A stretch of 64,000 nt of DNA from Botryosphaeria dothidea (GCA_011503125.2 WWBZ02000016.1:4464001-4528000); one strand, 5' to 3'. Shown: positions 10,657-22,385, numbered from the stretch's first letter. Program-made: numbers and translations. Notes: a model not told the origin generated them from the letters alone.

Positions 10657-12177
10657 TCATAGTTTCGCTTCCACCGCATCTCCCTCTCGAACATCCGGGT
10701 CCGGAAGGTAGGCCAAGCACGGCCCGTTCCTGGAAAACGACACATACGTGTCGGCCTTCCGCACATCACTCACCCAAGGGATCAGCCACCGCGACGCCGT
10801 CTTCAGGTACCACGTGTCCTGCGCCTCGTAACGCGTGATCATCCCCGACAGCTTGACCACCAGCTCCGCCCGCGGCCGATGTGCCTCTTCATACGTCCGG
10901 AAGACCTCTGTCAGCTGTTCAGATGTGGGCTGTGGCGATTGCCGCAGCAGGTCCATGAGGCCGTTCGTAAAGCGGGCAATGCCTTCGTAGGCTGTGTTGC
11001 CGCCGAGACCGGGGTTGACCGTAGCCTGTTTGGTGTCAGCCCAGAAATCAGCCTTGCCACGTAGTGGCCATCTCTCCCTCTCTTTTTTTTTTTTTTTTGG
11101 AAGTATACCTTGTGCACAGAATCGCCGATGAGTACGACCCGCCCGTGACTCCATTTCTTCAGCACGCCTTCCTCCAGCGGTACCATTGATGCTTTCACTC
11201 ACACATCCCAGAGGTCTTTGATGGTGTACGTTGGACCGAGGTGGTTGTGGCCGTACTCTGCAATCATTTCTTCCATTTCCTGGTCTCCGAAGCGTGGACA
11301 GTTTGGCATCCGCGTCACTGAGGGCATCTTGATGAAGAGAAACCAGAAGATGAGACCAGGTACACCGGTTGCTGACACAGCGGAGTAGTAGTCGTAGTAG
11401 ACATTGTGGACGGTGCCGTCCGGCATTAACGGGGAATCGGGGCTGTTGCGGGAGACAGCGAAGATACACTTGTACTCAGCAGCAAATCCTGTTTTCGATT
11501 AGCACACTGCCGATAAACTCGGAGAAAATGGTGCTGGTTGCAGGTCGATACCTTCTTTCAGCTCTTTGCTCAGTTCTGGTTGGGTAGTCGAGATCTCGTC
11601 CGCAATTTGAGCTCTCACATGACTGTGGATGCCGTCTGCACCTATGAGAATGGTACCGTGAAAGACGTCTCCTCGAGTCGTAGTCACAGACACTCCATCT
11701 TCTGTCTCTTGGTACGACTTGAACGCGGTATGCGCATGTATTCTCGACTTGTCCTGCACATGGCTGTACAAAATGCGCAGAGCTTCGCATCGCTCCATGA
11801 AGATGATAGGACGGGTTGCTCTGTGGATGCATCAATAACGAGTCAACTCCGAAACGCACATTGAACATGTCTGCATACCGCTGTTTGATTTCCGAAAGCA
11901 CTTTGGAATCCTCAAAGCATTTCCCGTACTCGTCGAAATGTTGCCGGTACAATAGAGGAGTGACAACCTTCTCTATGTCTTTCCATACTCCCAACTGCTC
12001 AAGGATTTTGATAGCGTGTGGGTGAATCCCTATCGATGCTCCCAGCTGCGGTCCGATCTCACCTTTCTCCAACAGCACGTAATCAATCCCAACGCGCTCG
12101 AAGCACAATGCCAGTCCCAGACCTACGAGACTGCCTCCTGCAATAATCACTTTGAAGAGAGAATTATTTGTGTCCAT
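10657..12177 (-). pseudogene. PaxM-like FAD-dependent monooxygenase with one in-frame stop
   Basis: Four exons are inferred: 12177-11879, 11820-11552, 11488-11109 and 11025-10657. The introns of 58, 63 and 83 nt have good signals (GTATGC...CCACAG, GTATCG...AAACAG, GTATAC...AAACAG) and keep frame. The 438-codon product has an N-terminal Rossmann FAD-binding motif (IIAGGSLVGLGLA), the RPIIFMER segment typical of PaxM-type epoxidases, and the second FAD motif RVVLIGDSVHK followed by VNPGLGGN. These enzymes epoxidise isoprenoid chains in fungal indole-diterpene and meroterpenoid pathways. Exon 3 has a TGA at 11199-11201, just before VKASMVPLEEG, where relatives usually carry a basic residue, so CGA to TGA is the simplest cause. 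Otherwise the gene looks complete, so it is a young pseudogene, a sequence error or a read-through case. The third intron holds a 16-T run on the plus strand, a plausible site of sequencing trouble. Confidence 0.75.
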
Positions 12178-13660
12178 CTTTCCCTGTGAAATAGAAGATC
12201 ATGTGACTCGGGAGAATACTATTGATTGGCGAGTTTGAATACGACACGAGGGTGTATTCAAAGGCGGAGACGCCAGAAAATCTGAGTTCCGAATTCTGAA
12301 CGAAGGTATAAGCAGGTGGTGTCCAACCTGCTTAAAGGAAAAGGAGTCTTGTGCAGAAATGAGGCAAACCCCGGAGCCGTTTCAGCGCCTCGGGGAGCTT
12401 CTCCTGTGCAGAGATAAAGAACATTGCGCCATTTAGTCGCCAGATGTACGTTGGTCAGGGAATAGGCCCAAGCGGGATTGGCAACTCGGTACTGACGGTC
12501 TCCCGTCTTCCGGGTCGGCATGAGCCTCCAGATTCGTCACCGGGTAAGTGAAGCTCGCCCCCAGTGGCATGACTCAGCTGCGACAATGCCTGTCAAGATC
12601 CCTGTCAACGCCAACACTTGACTCAACGCGTACACGCACGACAGTACGCGGAATACTGCCAGTCCAAGAGCCTTCCGCAGATAAGAGCTTCATCCAAGTG
12701 CTTGGAAAGAGGTAAGGGGTTGATTCCTTCGTCTGACTAGACTCTTTTTAGAAAAAACATTTCATGCTGAGGCACAGCTGGGCCCGGAGTTCAACTAATG
12801 TTTTTGGATCGGCACGGCTCAGCCGTTGCGGTCCCGCCCGCAACCAACTGACAAGGGTCCGTGCTGTAGCTATCGGTGCGGCCCTCTCTCCCCCCGCCGC
12901 ACTAAGCTATTTTTCTATTAATTCCCTCCGCTATTGAAGAAATCGGCTTGGCGAGTCAGCAAACTATGAGCATCGGAAGTTTTGGGTCCCCAAGCTCATA
13001 CATGATTAGCTGCAAGCCTCACGTCCGGCCGCTACAGAAGAAAGATTGCCGGCGGCGTCGTTGGTGGCGGACAGGATGGTCTCAATTGGCATCAATGAGA
13101 TTACACCTGCAAGGTCCTGACTCTCTCATACTCCCGCGGACGGGGAACTGGACCCCTGATGGACAAGCCATTTCTTTCCCGAGAGCTCGGCCCAGTACGG
13201 CCCAGCTCGGCTCCACAACTTTCCCATTCTCCAAGTATGTGTGCCGCACCTTCTTCATCAATGAGAGTACCGAAACCAAGGCCTCATGAGAAAGTACCAA
13301 AACACATCTTACCAAAGCCATGCGAGACGAATCCTGCGTCGTGTATTCCTCCTTCATCTCAGTGAAGAACGGCATACCTCGCCGATCACCACCAACAGGA
13401 GAAGCAAAATGTTCACCGTGCCGCTGTGGCCTGACCGCATCTCGACTCGCCTCTCCAGGCCAACCATGTTTCACAATACTGCCGTTTCTGTAGAAGGGCA
13501 CCGAGATGGTCATGGCCTCAGCGCACGCTAACTTGTAAACTGGCTATTCTCCATGGCGCTCTGGGCCACATCGTTGTATCTAACGGAGGCCGGCTGTCCC
13601 CTTCTTGCACTCACCTGGACCTTCTTGCTTCCGAACGGCCCGAACACTTCAGGAAGAACG
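12178..13660. other. intergenic, no supported gene
   Basis: It separates the decayed accessory block from the first core gene. ORFs of about 85-145 codons overlap on both strands (for example minus 13513-13082) but show no family resemblance, so I do not call them. It must contain the promoter of the rhodopsin-like gene. Confidence 0.35.
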
Positions 13661-15126
13661 ATGGACTCGTCCTCCGTCGAGCTTTCCGCCGCGGAGACCC
13701 GTGCCATCGGGCTCACCATCGGCCTCATCCTTGGGACCGGCATCTTGTCGCTCATCGTCTGTGGGCTGCGGGTAGGTTTCATCTTGGAAATTTACTGCGG
13801 TAAAGTCCATGTTACTAAACAACATCCCATAGCTTTACGCTCGACTTTTCATCATCAAGCAGTTCGGCACAGATGACTTTGCCGTTGTAGTCTCATTAGT
13901 ACGTCTTGGAGCTTTATTTTCTTCCATTTACTTTTGCAACTGATCGGGTATCTTACGCTTCAACAGGCCATGGTCCAAGTATTCAATGGTCTTGGTCTTT
14001 CTATAGTATACTACGGCTCAGGGAAGAATCTTGTTCATGTCCCGCAGACGGATTTACTCATGTGGTTCAAGGTAAATTCAGGACGCATCTTTCAATCTAT
14101 TTTTTTGTCCCGCCTACTAAAATCTGGCTGCAGCTTTACTACGTAGCCATGTGCTTGTATCTCTGGGTGTCTTTATCCGTCAAGATCAGCCTCTTACTCT
14201 TTCAGAGAAGGCTCTTCCCCACTGGTAAATCCAGGAAACATGTATCCTCCCCTCAACATCACTAACATGCGACCCCAGGATGGCTCCAAACAACGACTCT
14301 ATGCCTCATGATATTCCTCACCCTCTTCACCATCTCCGGCTCCCGCGCACTAGCACTCCAATGCAAGCCCGTCCGGTAAACCCCTCACAATCCCCAACCA
14401 AGAGCCTTAAAGACCTCTGACGCTCATCTTCGCCAGTGCCGGATGGGACAAAACACTCACAGAAGCCAAGTGCTTCAGCACCTTCACCATCTACCAAATA
14501 ACCCTCTACCAAGCGGTCATCCTCTTCGTCACCGACCTCATCATCCTCCTCCTCCCCATCCCCCTCCTCTACAAGCTCAACATGCGCGCCGGCAAAAAGG
14601 TCGCCTGCGCCCTAATCTTCGGCTCCGGTGCGTCCTCACCCCCACCAACAGCTCTCAACTACTAACCCCCTAACCAGGCATCATCGCCTGCATATCGCCC
14701 ATGGTCCGCTTCAGCACGCTCGACTACCTCCTCCAAGGCTCCGTCGACATAACCTGTACGCGCCGCCCCCTCCCCCCAACCAACATACTCACTCCCACCA
14801 CAGACTCCTCCACCTCCTCCCTCTACTGGATGGCGGTAGAATTCAACCCCGGCCTGGTCGCCGGGTCGCTCAGCTCGCTGCGCGCGTTCCCCGTGCTTCG
14901 GCGCTTCGGCTCGACGTTCGGCAGCAGCGGTGGCGGGTACGCGAACAGTAAGGGATACGTCAACTCGCGGTCGATGGAGATGGGAAATATGAGCCAGTCG
15001 AATGCGAGCAGGAAGAAGAGACGGCGGCACAATCGGCCGATGGGAGAGAGCGTGTTGGAGCAGACGGTGAATGTGAGCGAGGAGCGGATATTGGGGGATG
15101 ATGAGCACGGCAAAAATGGACCGTGA
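13661..15126 (+). CDS. seven-helix fungal rhodopsin-like integral membrane protein
   Basis: Eight exons: 13661-13771, 13833-13898, 13967-14071, 14134-14224, 14279-14375, 14437-14627, 14678-14755 and 14804-15126. All introns start GT and end AG, and phases are consistent throughout. The start MDSSSVELSA is followed by seven hydrophobic segments: LGTGILSLIVCGLR, VQVFNGLGLSIVYYG, YVAMCLYLWVSLSV and so on, ending with WMAVEFNPGLVAGSLSSLR. This is the typical layout of the large Pezizomycotina family sharing the fungal rhodopsin domain (also called SAT5/PTH11-like region). The C-terminal cytosolic tail is basic and Ser/Asn-rich. Family members are proposed receptors or membrane scaffolds, and most have no known ligand. 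It has no CFEM domain, so it is not a full PTH11-type receptor. Confidence 0.88.
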
Positions 15127-15341
15127 TTGTCCGCCTCATGGGATAAATGCAAGTATTGTGGCAAAAGTCATGGGTATCTAAGCCCTTCACCAAGTGTAAG
15201 TGATCACCAACCAGAGACCCGCCACTTTCGCCAACCAAGTGCACAAGAAATGCCAGCGAAGACGAGCAGACGTTCATTCAAAATCATTTCCTCATTTTCT
15301 CAATTAGAGGAATCACATCCCCAACTACTTTCACCACCCCA

Positions 15342-17850
15342 TCACTCCTCCTTCCCCATCCTTCCCCCAACCCACTCCACCCAAACCCCCACATCCCCGC
15401 AAAACTCCAACGCCCTCCCCATCCGCCCCAAGACCCTCATCCTGCCCGCCTCCTCCTCTTGCTCCTTCTTCCTCTCCTCCTCGCCCTTGGCATCCGGCCC
15501 CGCCTCCGCGCCCTCCTCCTTCGCTTTCCCACCATCACCACCACTCAACTCGCGCAGCAAATCCTGCGCCGCGATCGCCACGTCCGCATTCGGCAGCACA
15601 CTCGCCGCCAGTGTGATCGTCGGCGGCCGCGCGCTCGGGTCAAACAGCAGCGAGCTCTTGGTGTCGGTCGCACCGGTGGTCGACGAGTCGCCGAACAGGT
15701 CGGCGTCGGTGCCGCTCATGGCAGTGTCGGCGTCTGCGGTATCGAGGCCGAGAGAGCTGGCGCCGGGGGTGAAGGAGAGGCCGTCGAAGAGGTCGTCGAG
15801 GGAGTCGATGGGCTTGGTGCGAGGGGCGGAAGAGGGTGAGGAGGGACGAGGATATGTGACGGTTAGTGTTGGGGAAGAGGTACCAGAGGGGTCGATGCCC
15901 GTGAGAGAGATGCTGATGGGTAGGGTGGACTGAGGGGCGGTGGTGCTGTCGGGTGGAAGCGTGGGCAGTGTGTCGTTTTGGGACTCATTGGCGGCGTAGT
16001 GCGTTTGGAAAGCGGATTGGAGGAGGGTGCTCAAATGAGCGTACTGGCGGAGGACCTGAGAAAGCTTGTGTTAGTGCACATTCGGTTGGGATAGGGATGA
16101 ACGATTCACTTACCGGAAGTATCTGGACAAGCTGCCGTGGATGATCGAAGGGTATCTCGTCCAGAATACATGCGACTTCAGCTTTGTTTACGTAGAGCGT
16201 CGTCTCGTGTCTCCTGTCCAGCTCCCTTCCATCCTTATCCACAACGAAAACGTTCCGCACGTTATGGTACTCTTTTGTTATGTCTGTAGCAAGACCAGTT
16301 GCAGCCTCCTCGTCTGGCTTCAATACTAATGCCTCCAAAGAGGTCGACCACTTGAGTGACTCCTGGTTCATCTGAACGTTGACGGAAGCCAGGATATTTT
16401 GTGCCGTGTTCAGAGGGACAACCAACGGTGGGTTGAGTTTTGCCACGAACCGCACGTTTGGCAGTTTTTCGATACTGTTGCCGTCCAGTGCCATGGGGTC
16501 ATTCTGCGCCGTTTCTGATCCACCCGAGTACGTCGCCGGAGGGTCTAGCCAGTCAATGGCAGGGGAGCCGAAAAGGTCATTAGGATCTGAAGGTTTTTCT
16601 ACAGCGTCTGACACCCAAGCATCGCTGACTCGTATTGACGGATAGAGCTGTGCGGGGGAAGACTCGCACTCAATCGCTAGAGAGAATATCCGATTTCCGG
16701 ATTCGTCGTAATCATTTTCATCATCAATGTCCATTCCCGTGTCGTTGCCCGATGCATCCTTCTTCTGCGGTTTCTGGAAAACCAATCTCCTCTCCATCCA
16801 GTATTCCAGGGAAAGGCCTACTGCGGAGTTGACGTTCATCCTAGGTCTCCCGCTCTTCTTGCAAAGCACCTCTCTCGCCGCCTTCTCGTGGACATGCGGT
16901 TTTGAGACATCAAAAAGGTGCATTGCAGCCTTTTTCTCATGCTCAAACAGCTTCTGCAAGCTGTTGTAGACGCCCGCAATCGCCTCGAAGCAGCTCACCT
17001 CCGGCTTGCTGTCCTTGAATATACTCAGATGGTCCAGCCTCGCCAGTTTCTCCAGGTTCTTCGCAAATCTGTCCAACGAAAGGTTGATGCTCGCCTTCCC
17101 CGGCGCTGGCGACAAATCTTCCTTCAGCACCTTCGCCGCGCTCCCATTATGCTTCTGCACGCCCTCCGACAACTCTCCAAACTGCAGGCTCACATTGTGG
17201 ACGACGTTGTTGCGGAACACAATGTCCAGCATGAAGCTCGTATGCGCCAGCAGCAGCTGCTGCTCGCCATGCGAGTCCGACAGGACCTCGCTCGACAAGC
17301 CCAACTGCCTCGCCAGCCTCTCCATGCCCTCGCGACTCACGCGGCCCGGGCGCGCCTTCAGAGTCGCGATGATGGCCTCCAGGCGCTTGCGCTGCTCCGT
17401 GTCGTCCGGGCGCCCTCCCATCGAACTCGTCAGGCCCATGCCGAGCCCGAGCCCGCTCATCCCGCTCATGCTGATGCCCATGCCGACGCCGCCCTCCAGG
17501 CCCGCCAGCGCCCCGAGCCCGATGTTCAGTGCCCCCGGCGAGTCGAAGCTTATGGCGGCCGTGGCCGCGGCGGGCGAGCTGCCGATCAGTGTCTTGGAGC
17601 CGCTCGCGGAGCTGACGGTGGGGTGGCTCTGGCTCGCGGAGGCGACCATTGCGGAGGAGGTGGCGGCGCCGGACGTGTTGAAGGGCGATTTGCCGGCTTG
17701 CTGGGTGCGGCGCTGGTCGGCGGGCGAGGGTACGCTGCGCGGGGCGGGGGACGAAAAAGCGCCGAGGTGTTGTTGTTGCTGGGATGGTGTTGCGGCGGCG
17801 TTGGGAGCCTGCGGCGGGTGTCGCGCAGGATGGTTTGTCGGGGTTGACAT
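15342..17850 (-). CDS. MED1: Mediator complex subunit 1 (MED1)
   Basis: Two exons, 17850-16114 and 16055-15342, joined across a 58-nt intron (GTAAGTG...CTCAG), give 816 residues. After a Ser/Pro/Gln-rich N-terminus of about 170 residues comes the conserved fungal Med1 domain (RLEAIIATLKARPGR, LLAHTSFMLDIVFRNNVV, SLEYWMERRLVFQ, LVQILPVLRQYAHLSTLL). The acidic, Ser/Thr-rich C-terminal third is less conserved. Med1 belongs to the Mediator middle module and transmits activator signals to RNA polymerase II in the nucleus. The gene is divergent from the dienoyl-CoA isomerase gene, with about 500 bp between the start codons. The 3' end lies only 215 bp from the convergent rhodopsin-like gene. Confidence 0.9.
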
Positions 17851-18352
17851 GATTGCGATTGTGTGCGCTGTGCTGCAAGAAGGCTGGACAGATACGGCGC
17901 GTAGAGGAAATCGAACTTCACGTCATGCGTGAAGGGGGCTGCAGGAATGGGCGGGCAAAGAGATCGAATTGGGCGTCGCTTGCAGGCAATTGCACGGCTG
18001 CAGCTATGAGAGGCGAGCGCAGTGGGCGCCGCAGAAGCCCCGGGTGGATGAGTGAGAGACAGGGACCCGTCGCGAGACGCGACGCCTAGGTGGTGAATGA
18101 AAGCTGGATGATGCACGACGCGACGGAGCTCTGGCGGACCCGCGCCTGTGGCTGCTGTTTGACGAGAATGCAAACACTTGTGCCACATTATTGTGTGGCG
18201 CATCCAGCCGTTGCCGAGGCATGTGAGATCAAGCCGAAGCTCTTTCTCCCCTCTTGACCTTCCGACAACATCATCGTTCCCGACCTCTACAAGCACTCTG
18301 TTTACGTTGTTTGGGCTTCTGGAGGTAATCCTTCTCTTCTTTCTTCTTCAAC
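17851..18352. promoter_or_regulatory. divergent promoter region between MED1 and the dienoyl-CoA isomerase gene
   Basis: A 502-bp space lies between two oppositely directed start codons. The isomerase side ends in a C/T-rich leader (CTTCTCTTCTTTCTTCTTC) just before the ATG, a usual fungal 5' UTR feature. No TATA box stands out. Confidence 0.55.
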
Positions 18353-19546
18353 ATGTCTCAGAACGACTACTTCTACGAGTACTTCAACGTTACATTTCCC
18401 GAGGAATATGTGGCCCACGTGGAGATCAACCGGCCGGAGAAGCTGAATGCTTTCATCGAGAAGTAAGTGTTTTCATACGTTAGATTGAAGCATTCAAATC
18501 TCTTCTCATATCTTGACCTTTGGCTTCCTCTCCAAATTTCCTCTCAAAAGTCTCCGTACAAGAAAAAACAAAAGAATATCTATCACACAGCTCGTCTCTA
18601 CCATCAACCACCTCCACCTCCCCTTCACCACAACCAAACACAACCCAAACTAAACCCCACCCCTCCCCCCCCCCCAGAATGTGGCTCAACCTCTCCCTCA
18701 TCTTCACCCGGCTCTCCACCGACCCCGCCGTCCGCACCATCCTCCTCACCGGCGCCGGCCCGCGCGCCTTCACCGCCGGCCTCGACGTGCAAGCGGCCTC
18801 GCAATCCGGCATCCTCGCGCCCTCCCCGACGCCGCTCGACCCGGCCCGCAAGGCCTTCCTCAGCATCGCCCACATCCAGGAGTTCCAGACGTGCATCTCC
18901 GCCGTTGAGCGCTGCGCCAAGCCCGTCATCGTCGTGCTGCACGGCATCAGCTACGGGCTGGCCGTCGACCTGTCGACCGCCGCCGACATCCGCCTGGCGA
19001 CGAAAGACACGCAGTTCTCGGTGAAAGAAGTCGACATCGGGCTGGCGGCTGACATCGGCACGCTGACGCGCCTGCCGAAGTCTGTCGGCAGCATGTCGTG
19101 GATCAAGGACGTGACGCTGTCGGCGCGCGTGTTCGGCGCGGAGGAGGCGGCGGCGCAGGGGCTCGTGAGCGGCGTGTACGCCACCAAAGAAGAGGCGATA
19201 GCTGCAGGCTTGGAGAAGGCGCGGCTGATCGCTAGTAAGAGCCCCGTCGCGGTGCTGGGGACCAAGGAGCTCGTGAATTGGAGTCGTGATCGGCCGACTG
19301 AGGATGGTGAGTTCTTCTTACGCTGTTTCTTCTCCCCAAACCTTTCTCAAGTGTTCGTGCTATTGGAAGTCATGTTTTTTGTAAAGGGAAAGATGGAATC
19401 TGAGGAGATGGTTGCTAACATATAAATGACTTTCAGGCTTGAGATACACAGCAGTGTGGAATAGTGCCATGCTTCAGACAGATGACATCAAGGACGCGTT
19501 GATGTCAGGGCTGAAGAAGACGAAGCCGAAGTTCTCGAAGTTGTAA
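18353..19546 (+). CDS. peroxisomal delta3,5-delta2,4-dienoyl-CoA isomerase (enoyl-CoA hydratase superfamily)
   Basis: Three exons, 18353-18462, 18678-19306 and 19437-19546, encode 282 residues. The crotonase fold is clear: HVEINRPEKLNAF at the N-terminus, the oxyanion-hole segment AFTAGLDVQ, and SVKEVDIGLAADIGTLTRLPK. The Glu and Asp of the last segment match the acid/base pair of dienoyl-CoA isomerase, and the Asp of AVDLSTAADIR matches the third conserved acidic residue. The protein ends in Ser-Lys-Leu, a peroxisomal type 1 targeting signal, so it should act in peroxisomal beta-oxidation of fatty acids with odd-numbered double bonds. Intron 1 is unusually long here (215 nt), with a C-rich tract before its acceptor. 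Confidence 0.9.
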
Positions 19547-20029
19547 GGTTGGTTCATGGAGAAGACGTACCATTGCATAGAGATCCTCTGGGATGATTGC
19601 CAAGTCGGTGCTGAAGGAGATACATGTATCTCAGATAGATGCGAAATGTAGTCGAGGACTCACAGCATACCAACAGGACACCTTATAGCATCCATTCAAA
19701 AGGCATATTGTTAGAGATACCCCAGATGGGAATTTCTTCGCAAAATATGACATTGTTTCATCCTGTCCCTTCGACTTCATGTATTAGTACCTGCGTAAAC
19801 CAGCAAGGACGTGTCATCATTACATCGGTCGGATCAAAAGTGGTCGAATGCTCGATGATTACAATCCCATGCATTGAAAATTTTTGGATTTCTCTCGGAG
19901 CGCCGTGGAAGTACAATGCCCATGAAATGTGTGAGGTAAAAAAGTCCGATACCTCACGGCCGCCGATGTCATATCCTTCATGCTTTACCGAGCATGTTTC
20001 TTCGCAACCACCAACAGAAATCACACCAC
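19547..20029. other. intergenic between convergent genes, no gene seen
   Basis: It holds the 3' UTRs of the isomerase and RACK1 genes. An ORF at 19639-20046 (plus) overlaps the RACK1 tail and shows no family features. Confidence 0.4.
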
Positions 20030-21377
20030 TTAAGCCCTGCTCATAACACCCCAGGCGCGGATCTGTCGAAATGATATCAGCACATGCCATCTTAATGGAA
20101 AAAATAATCCTACGCACCTTGTTGTCGGTGTAACCAGCGAAAAGGGTCTGGCCATCCGCGGACCAGGCAAGGGAAATGCACTCCGGCTCCCTGCTCTTCT
20201 TGCCAACCTCGACGTACTCGGGCTTGAGCTCGTCAACCTTGCTCTTCTTCTCAAGATCGAAGATGATGATGCTGCTGGCAGTAGCAGCGCAGAGCCAGTA
20301 GCGGTTGGGAGAGAAGACAAGGGCGTGGATCTCGTCACCGGCAGTCAAGGAGTAGAGGTGCTTAGACTCGTTCAGGTCCCAGAGCATGGTGGTACCGTCC
20401 TTGCCACCGGAGGCGCAGAGGGAACCATCGGGGGAGATGGTGACGGTGTTGATGTAGCCGGTGTGGCCGATGTGGTCGGTCTGGATGCGGCAAGAGGCGA
20501 GCTCCCAAACCTGTGTTCTCCGTTAGCTTCTGCGCGCTTTGACTGGATTTTTGGCGCGGCTCAAAAAGCGGAGAAAGGGGGTTGGGTCAGTGCAATGGTG
20601 AATGTTTGTCTCATCGCCAAAAGGCTCTGAAGTAGCAAATACTTTAAGAATGCGTAGCATCATTCGAACACCCGGATTGTGCACGCGCCAGGAATTTTGT
20701 ACCCACCTTGACGAACTTGTCCCAACCAGCGGAGACGATGACGGGGTTCTGGGGGTTGGGGGAGAACCTGACGCAGGAGACCCACTCGGTGTGGCCCTTG
20801 TCGGTGATGGTGTACTTGCAGTCACCAAGGGTGTTCCAGAGCTTGATGGTCCTGTCGCGCGAGCCGGAGACGATCTGACGGTTGTCGGCGGAGAAGGAGA
20901 CGGAGAGGACGTCGTTGGTGTGGCCGACGAAGCGGCGGGTGGTCACACCAGTGGAGAGCTCCCACAGGCGGAGGGTCTTGTCCCAGGACGAAGAAAGAGC
21001 GTAGGCACCGTCAGAGGAGATGACCTGCAACAGCCCATGTTAGCGCCAATTTTTGTCGCTGTTTCGCGGTGTTCGTGGGGCGCGTTTGGCACGTACGCAG
21101 TCCGAGACGATGTGGGAGTGGCCCTTCAGGCTGCGCTTGGGATAGCCGTAAGCCTGCTCATCGCGGGTGAGGTTCCAGATGATGAGGGACTTGTCGCGAG
21201 AACCCGACAGGAGCATGTTCGGGCTGTGCAGCAGCGTATTAGCCTCTCTTCGTCCTCCACACAGAATTGCGCGCGGGCGCAGCCATTCCAGACTCACTTC
21301 TCGAGGGAGGTGGCCAGCGAAGTAACCCATCCGTTGTGGCCCTCAAGGGTGCCCCGCAGCACAAGTTGTTCGGCCAT
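20030..21377 (-). CDS. cpcB: RACK1 / G-protein beta-like WD40 ribosomal scaffold protein
   Basis: Five exons, 21377-21298, 21223-21097, 21024-20707, 20510-20118 and 20062-20030, encode 316 residues, the normal RACK1 length. Seven WD40 blades are visible, starting [20 protein letters not shown], with [55 protein letters not shown] and YTDNKVRIRAWG. The protein binds the 40S subunit near the mRNA exit channel and links translation with signalling. The yeast and filamentous orthologues are ASC1, cpc-2 and cpcB, which also affect the amino-acid starvation response. The last exon encodes only ten residues plus the stop. Intron 3 (20706-20511, 196 nt) is much longer than the others (55-74 nt) and carries the snoRNA described separately. 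Confidence 0.97.
20584..20667 (-). ncRNA. U24/snR24-like box C/D snoRNA in RACK1 intron 3
   Basis: On the RACK1 sense strand, intron 3 contains a C-box-like AATGATG (20664-20658), then the element TATTTGCTACTTCAGA around 20641-20626, a C'-like CGATGAGACA, the segment CACCA, and a D box CTGA (20090-type motif at 20590-20587). The order and much of the wording match the U24 snoRNA as I remember it from yeast (snR24) and human. The first guide, ATTTGCTACT (20640-20631), is complementary to the conserved large-subunit rRNA segment AGTAGCAAAT, which U24 targets for 2'-O-methylation. In Saccharomyces snR24 also lies in the intron of the RACK1 gene ASC1, so the host relation agrees. The C box lacks the final A and the second guide is less alike. 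Ends are approximate. Confidence 0.75.
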
Positions 21378-22385
21378 GGTGTCTGTTGGTGGTGGGATTG
21401 TCGAAGTTCGCTGCAGGTGGTGTCGAGCTCCGCGATAAATGATCTGAAGTTGTCGAGCGTGTGTGCTGACGCTTGGACGCGAACTTCGCTAGCCGGGCCA
21501 ATCACGGCGCTGCCTGCGAGCCTCGTTCGGGTAGGGTCAAAGTCTGGGCGAGGCAGGCGCAACTCCACCGTCAAACTTTTGGAGCGCCCCAAGCGAGTCC
21601 AGAGCGTGCTTGGAAGTGCACTCTGACTTGTGCGACTTTCACTGCGCTCGACGTCACCTGCGCACCCCTCTGTGGGTGACGTTCAATGCCATCAACCGGT
21701 CACCCACGGTAGCCATATGCTCCACAAGCCTTTGCAAGAAGGCCCTCGTGTACTGCACAGTCACGCTGAAACAATCGATGGCCTGCTGTCTCTGTCGACC
21801 TTGTCTTGCAGGTGCTAATACTGGCCGCCATATGTGCTGCATGTGTATGAGTGGCGGTAGCAAAATCGGCCGCACGCCTTGATTGGCCGCGAATGCAGAC
21901 CTACAACTACCAAAAATGGAAGAGCATCGTCCCTATTCCGCACTGACATCTGCTTACGAGGGGACCGTCTGAGAACTCAACCACCGGCGGAACCCACCCA
22001 GTCATAAACCGCTCGAGGCAAAGTTTGCTCCGGGTAATGGTGTTCCGGAATACGCGCTGAGTTCCCCGCATTTTCTCTGCTGCTAGCCTCGGAGGCTCCA
22101 ATCGTGTCCAAGATCACCACAACGAGGGGGTCCCAAAAGTGCAAGATAAGCCCGGAATTCCAAAAACTCTCTAGGTAACGAAGCCGATGATACCATGCGT
22201 GTAAGTGGCTTGCTCCACTTCGGGCTCAGCTGACTGCATTTCCATTTATGCGAGAAATTTGAAATAGCTAGGGTTGTCCAACTATAAGAAGCCCACTTGG
22301 AGCACCCCGCGTTTAGTGCTTCACATCAAATTCGAAAATCATAACCTCATCGCATCTTTGAACAAAGTTCAATCAATCATCCAAA
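21378..22385. promoter_or_regulatory. divergent promoter region between RACK1 and the GFA-type gene
   Basis: About 1 kb without a supported gene. The part near 22270-22385 reads as a leader for the downstream gene (ACTATAAGAAGCCC at about 22281 is TATA-like, followed by an A/C-rich stretch with ATCAATCATCCAAA before the ATG). Confidence 0.45.

Noticed and set aside
11821..11878. Apparent frameshift in the FAD monooxygenase near 11824
   Set aside because: A 58-nt intron (GTATGC...CCACAG) restores the frame exactly and joins EIKQR to ATRPIIFMER, matching the family.
13082..13513. 143-codon minus-strand frame
   Set aside because: No recognisable domain; a competing frame on the plus strand covers the same DNA and also lacks features.
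16918..17932. Two ORFs of over 300 codons on the plus strand
   Set aside because: They are antisense shadows of MED1, whose minus-strand frame has clear family motifs.
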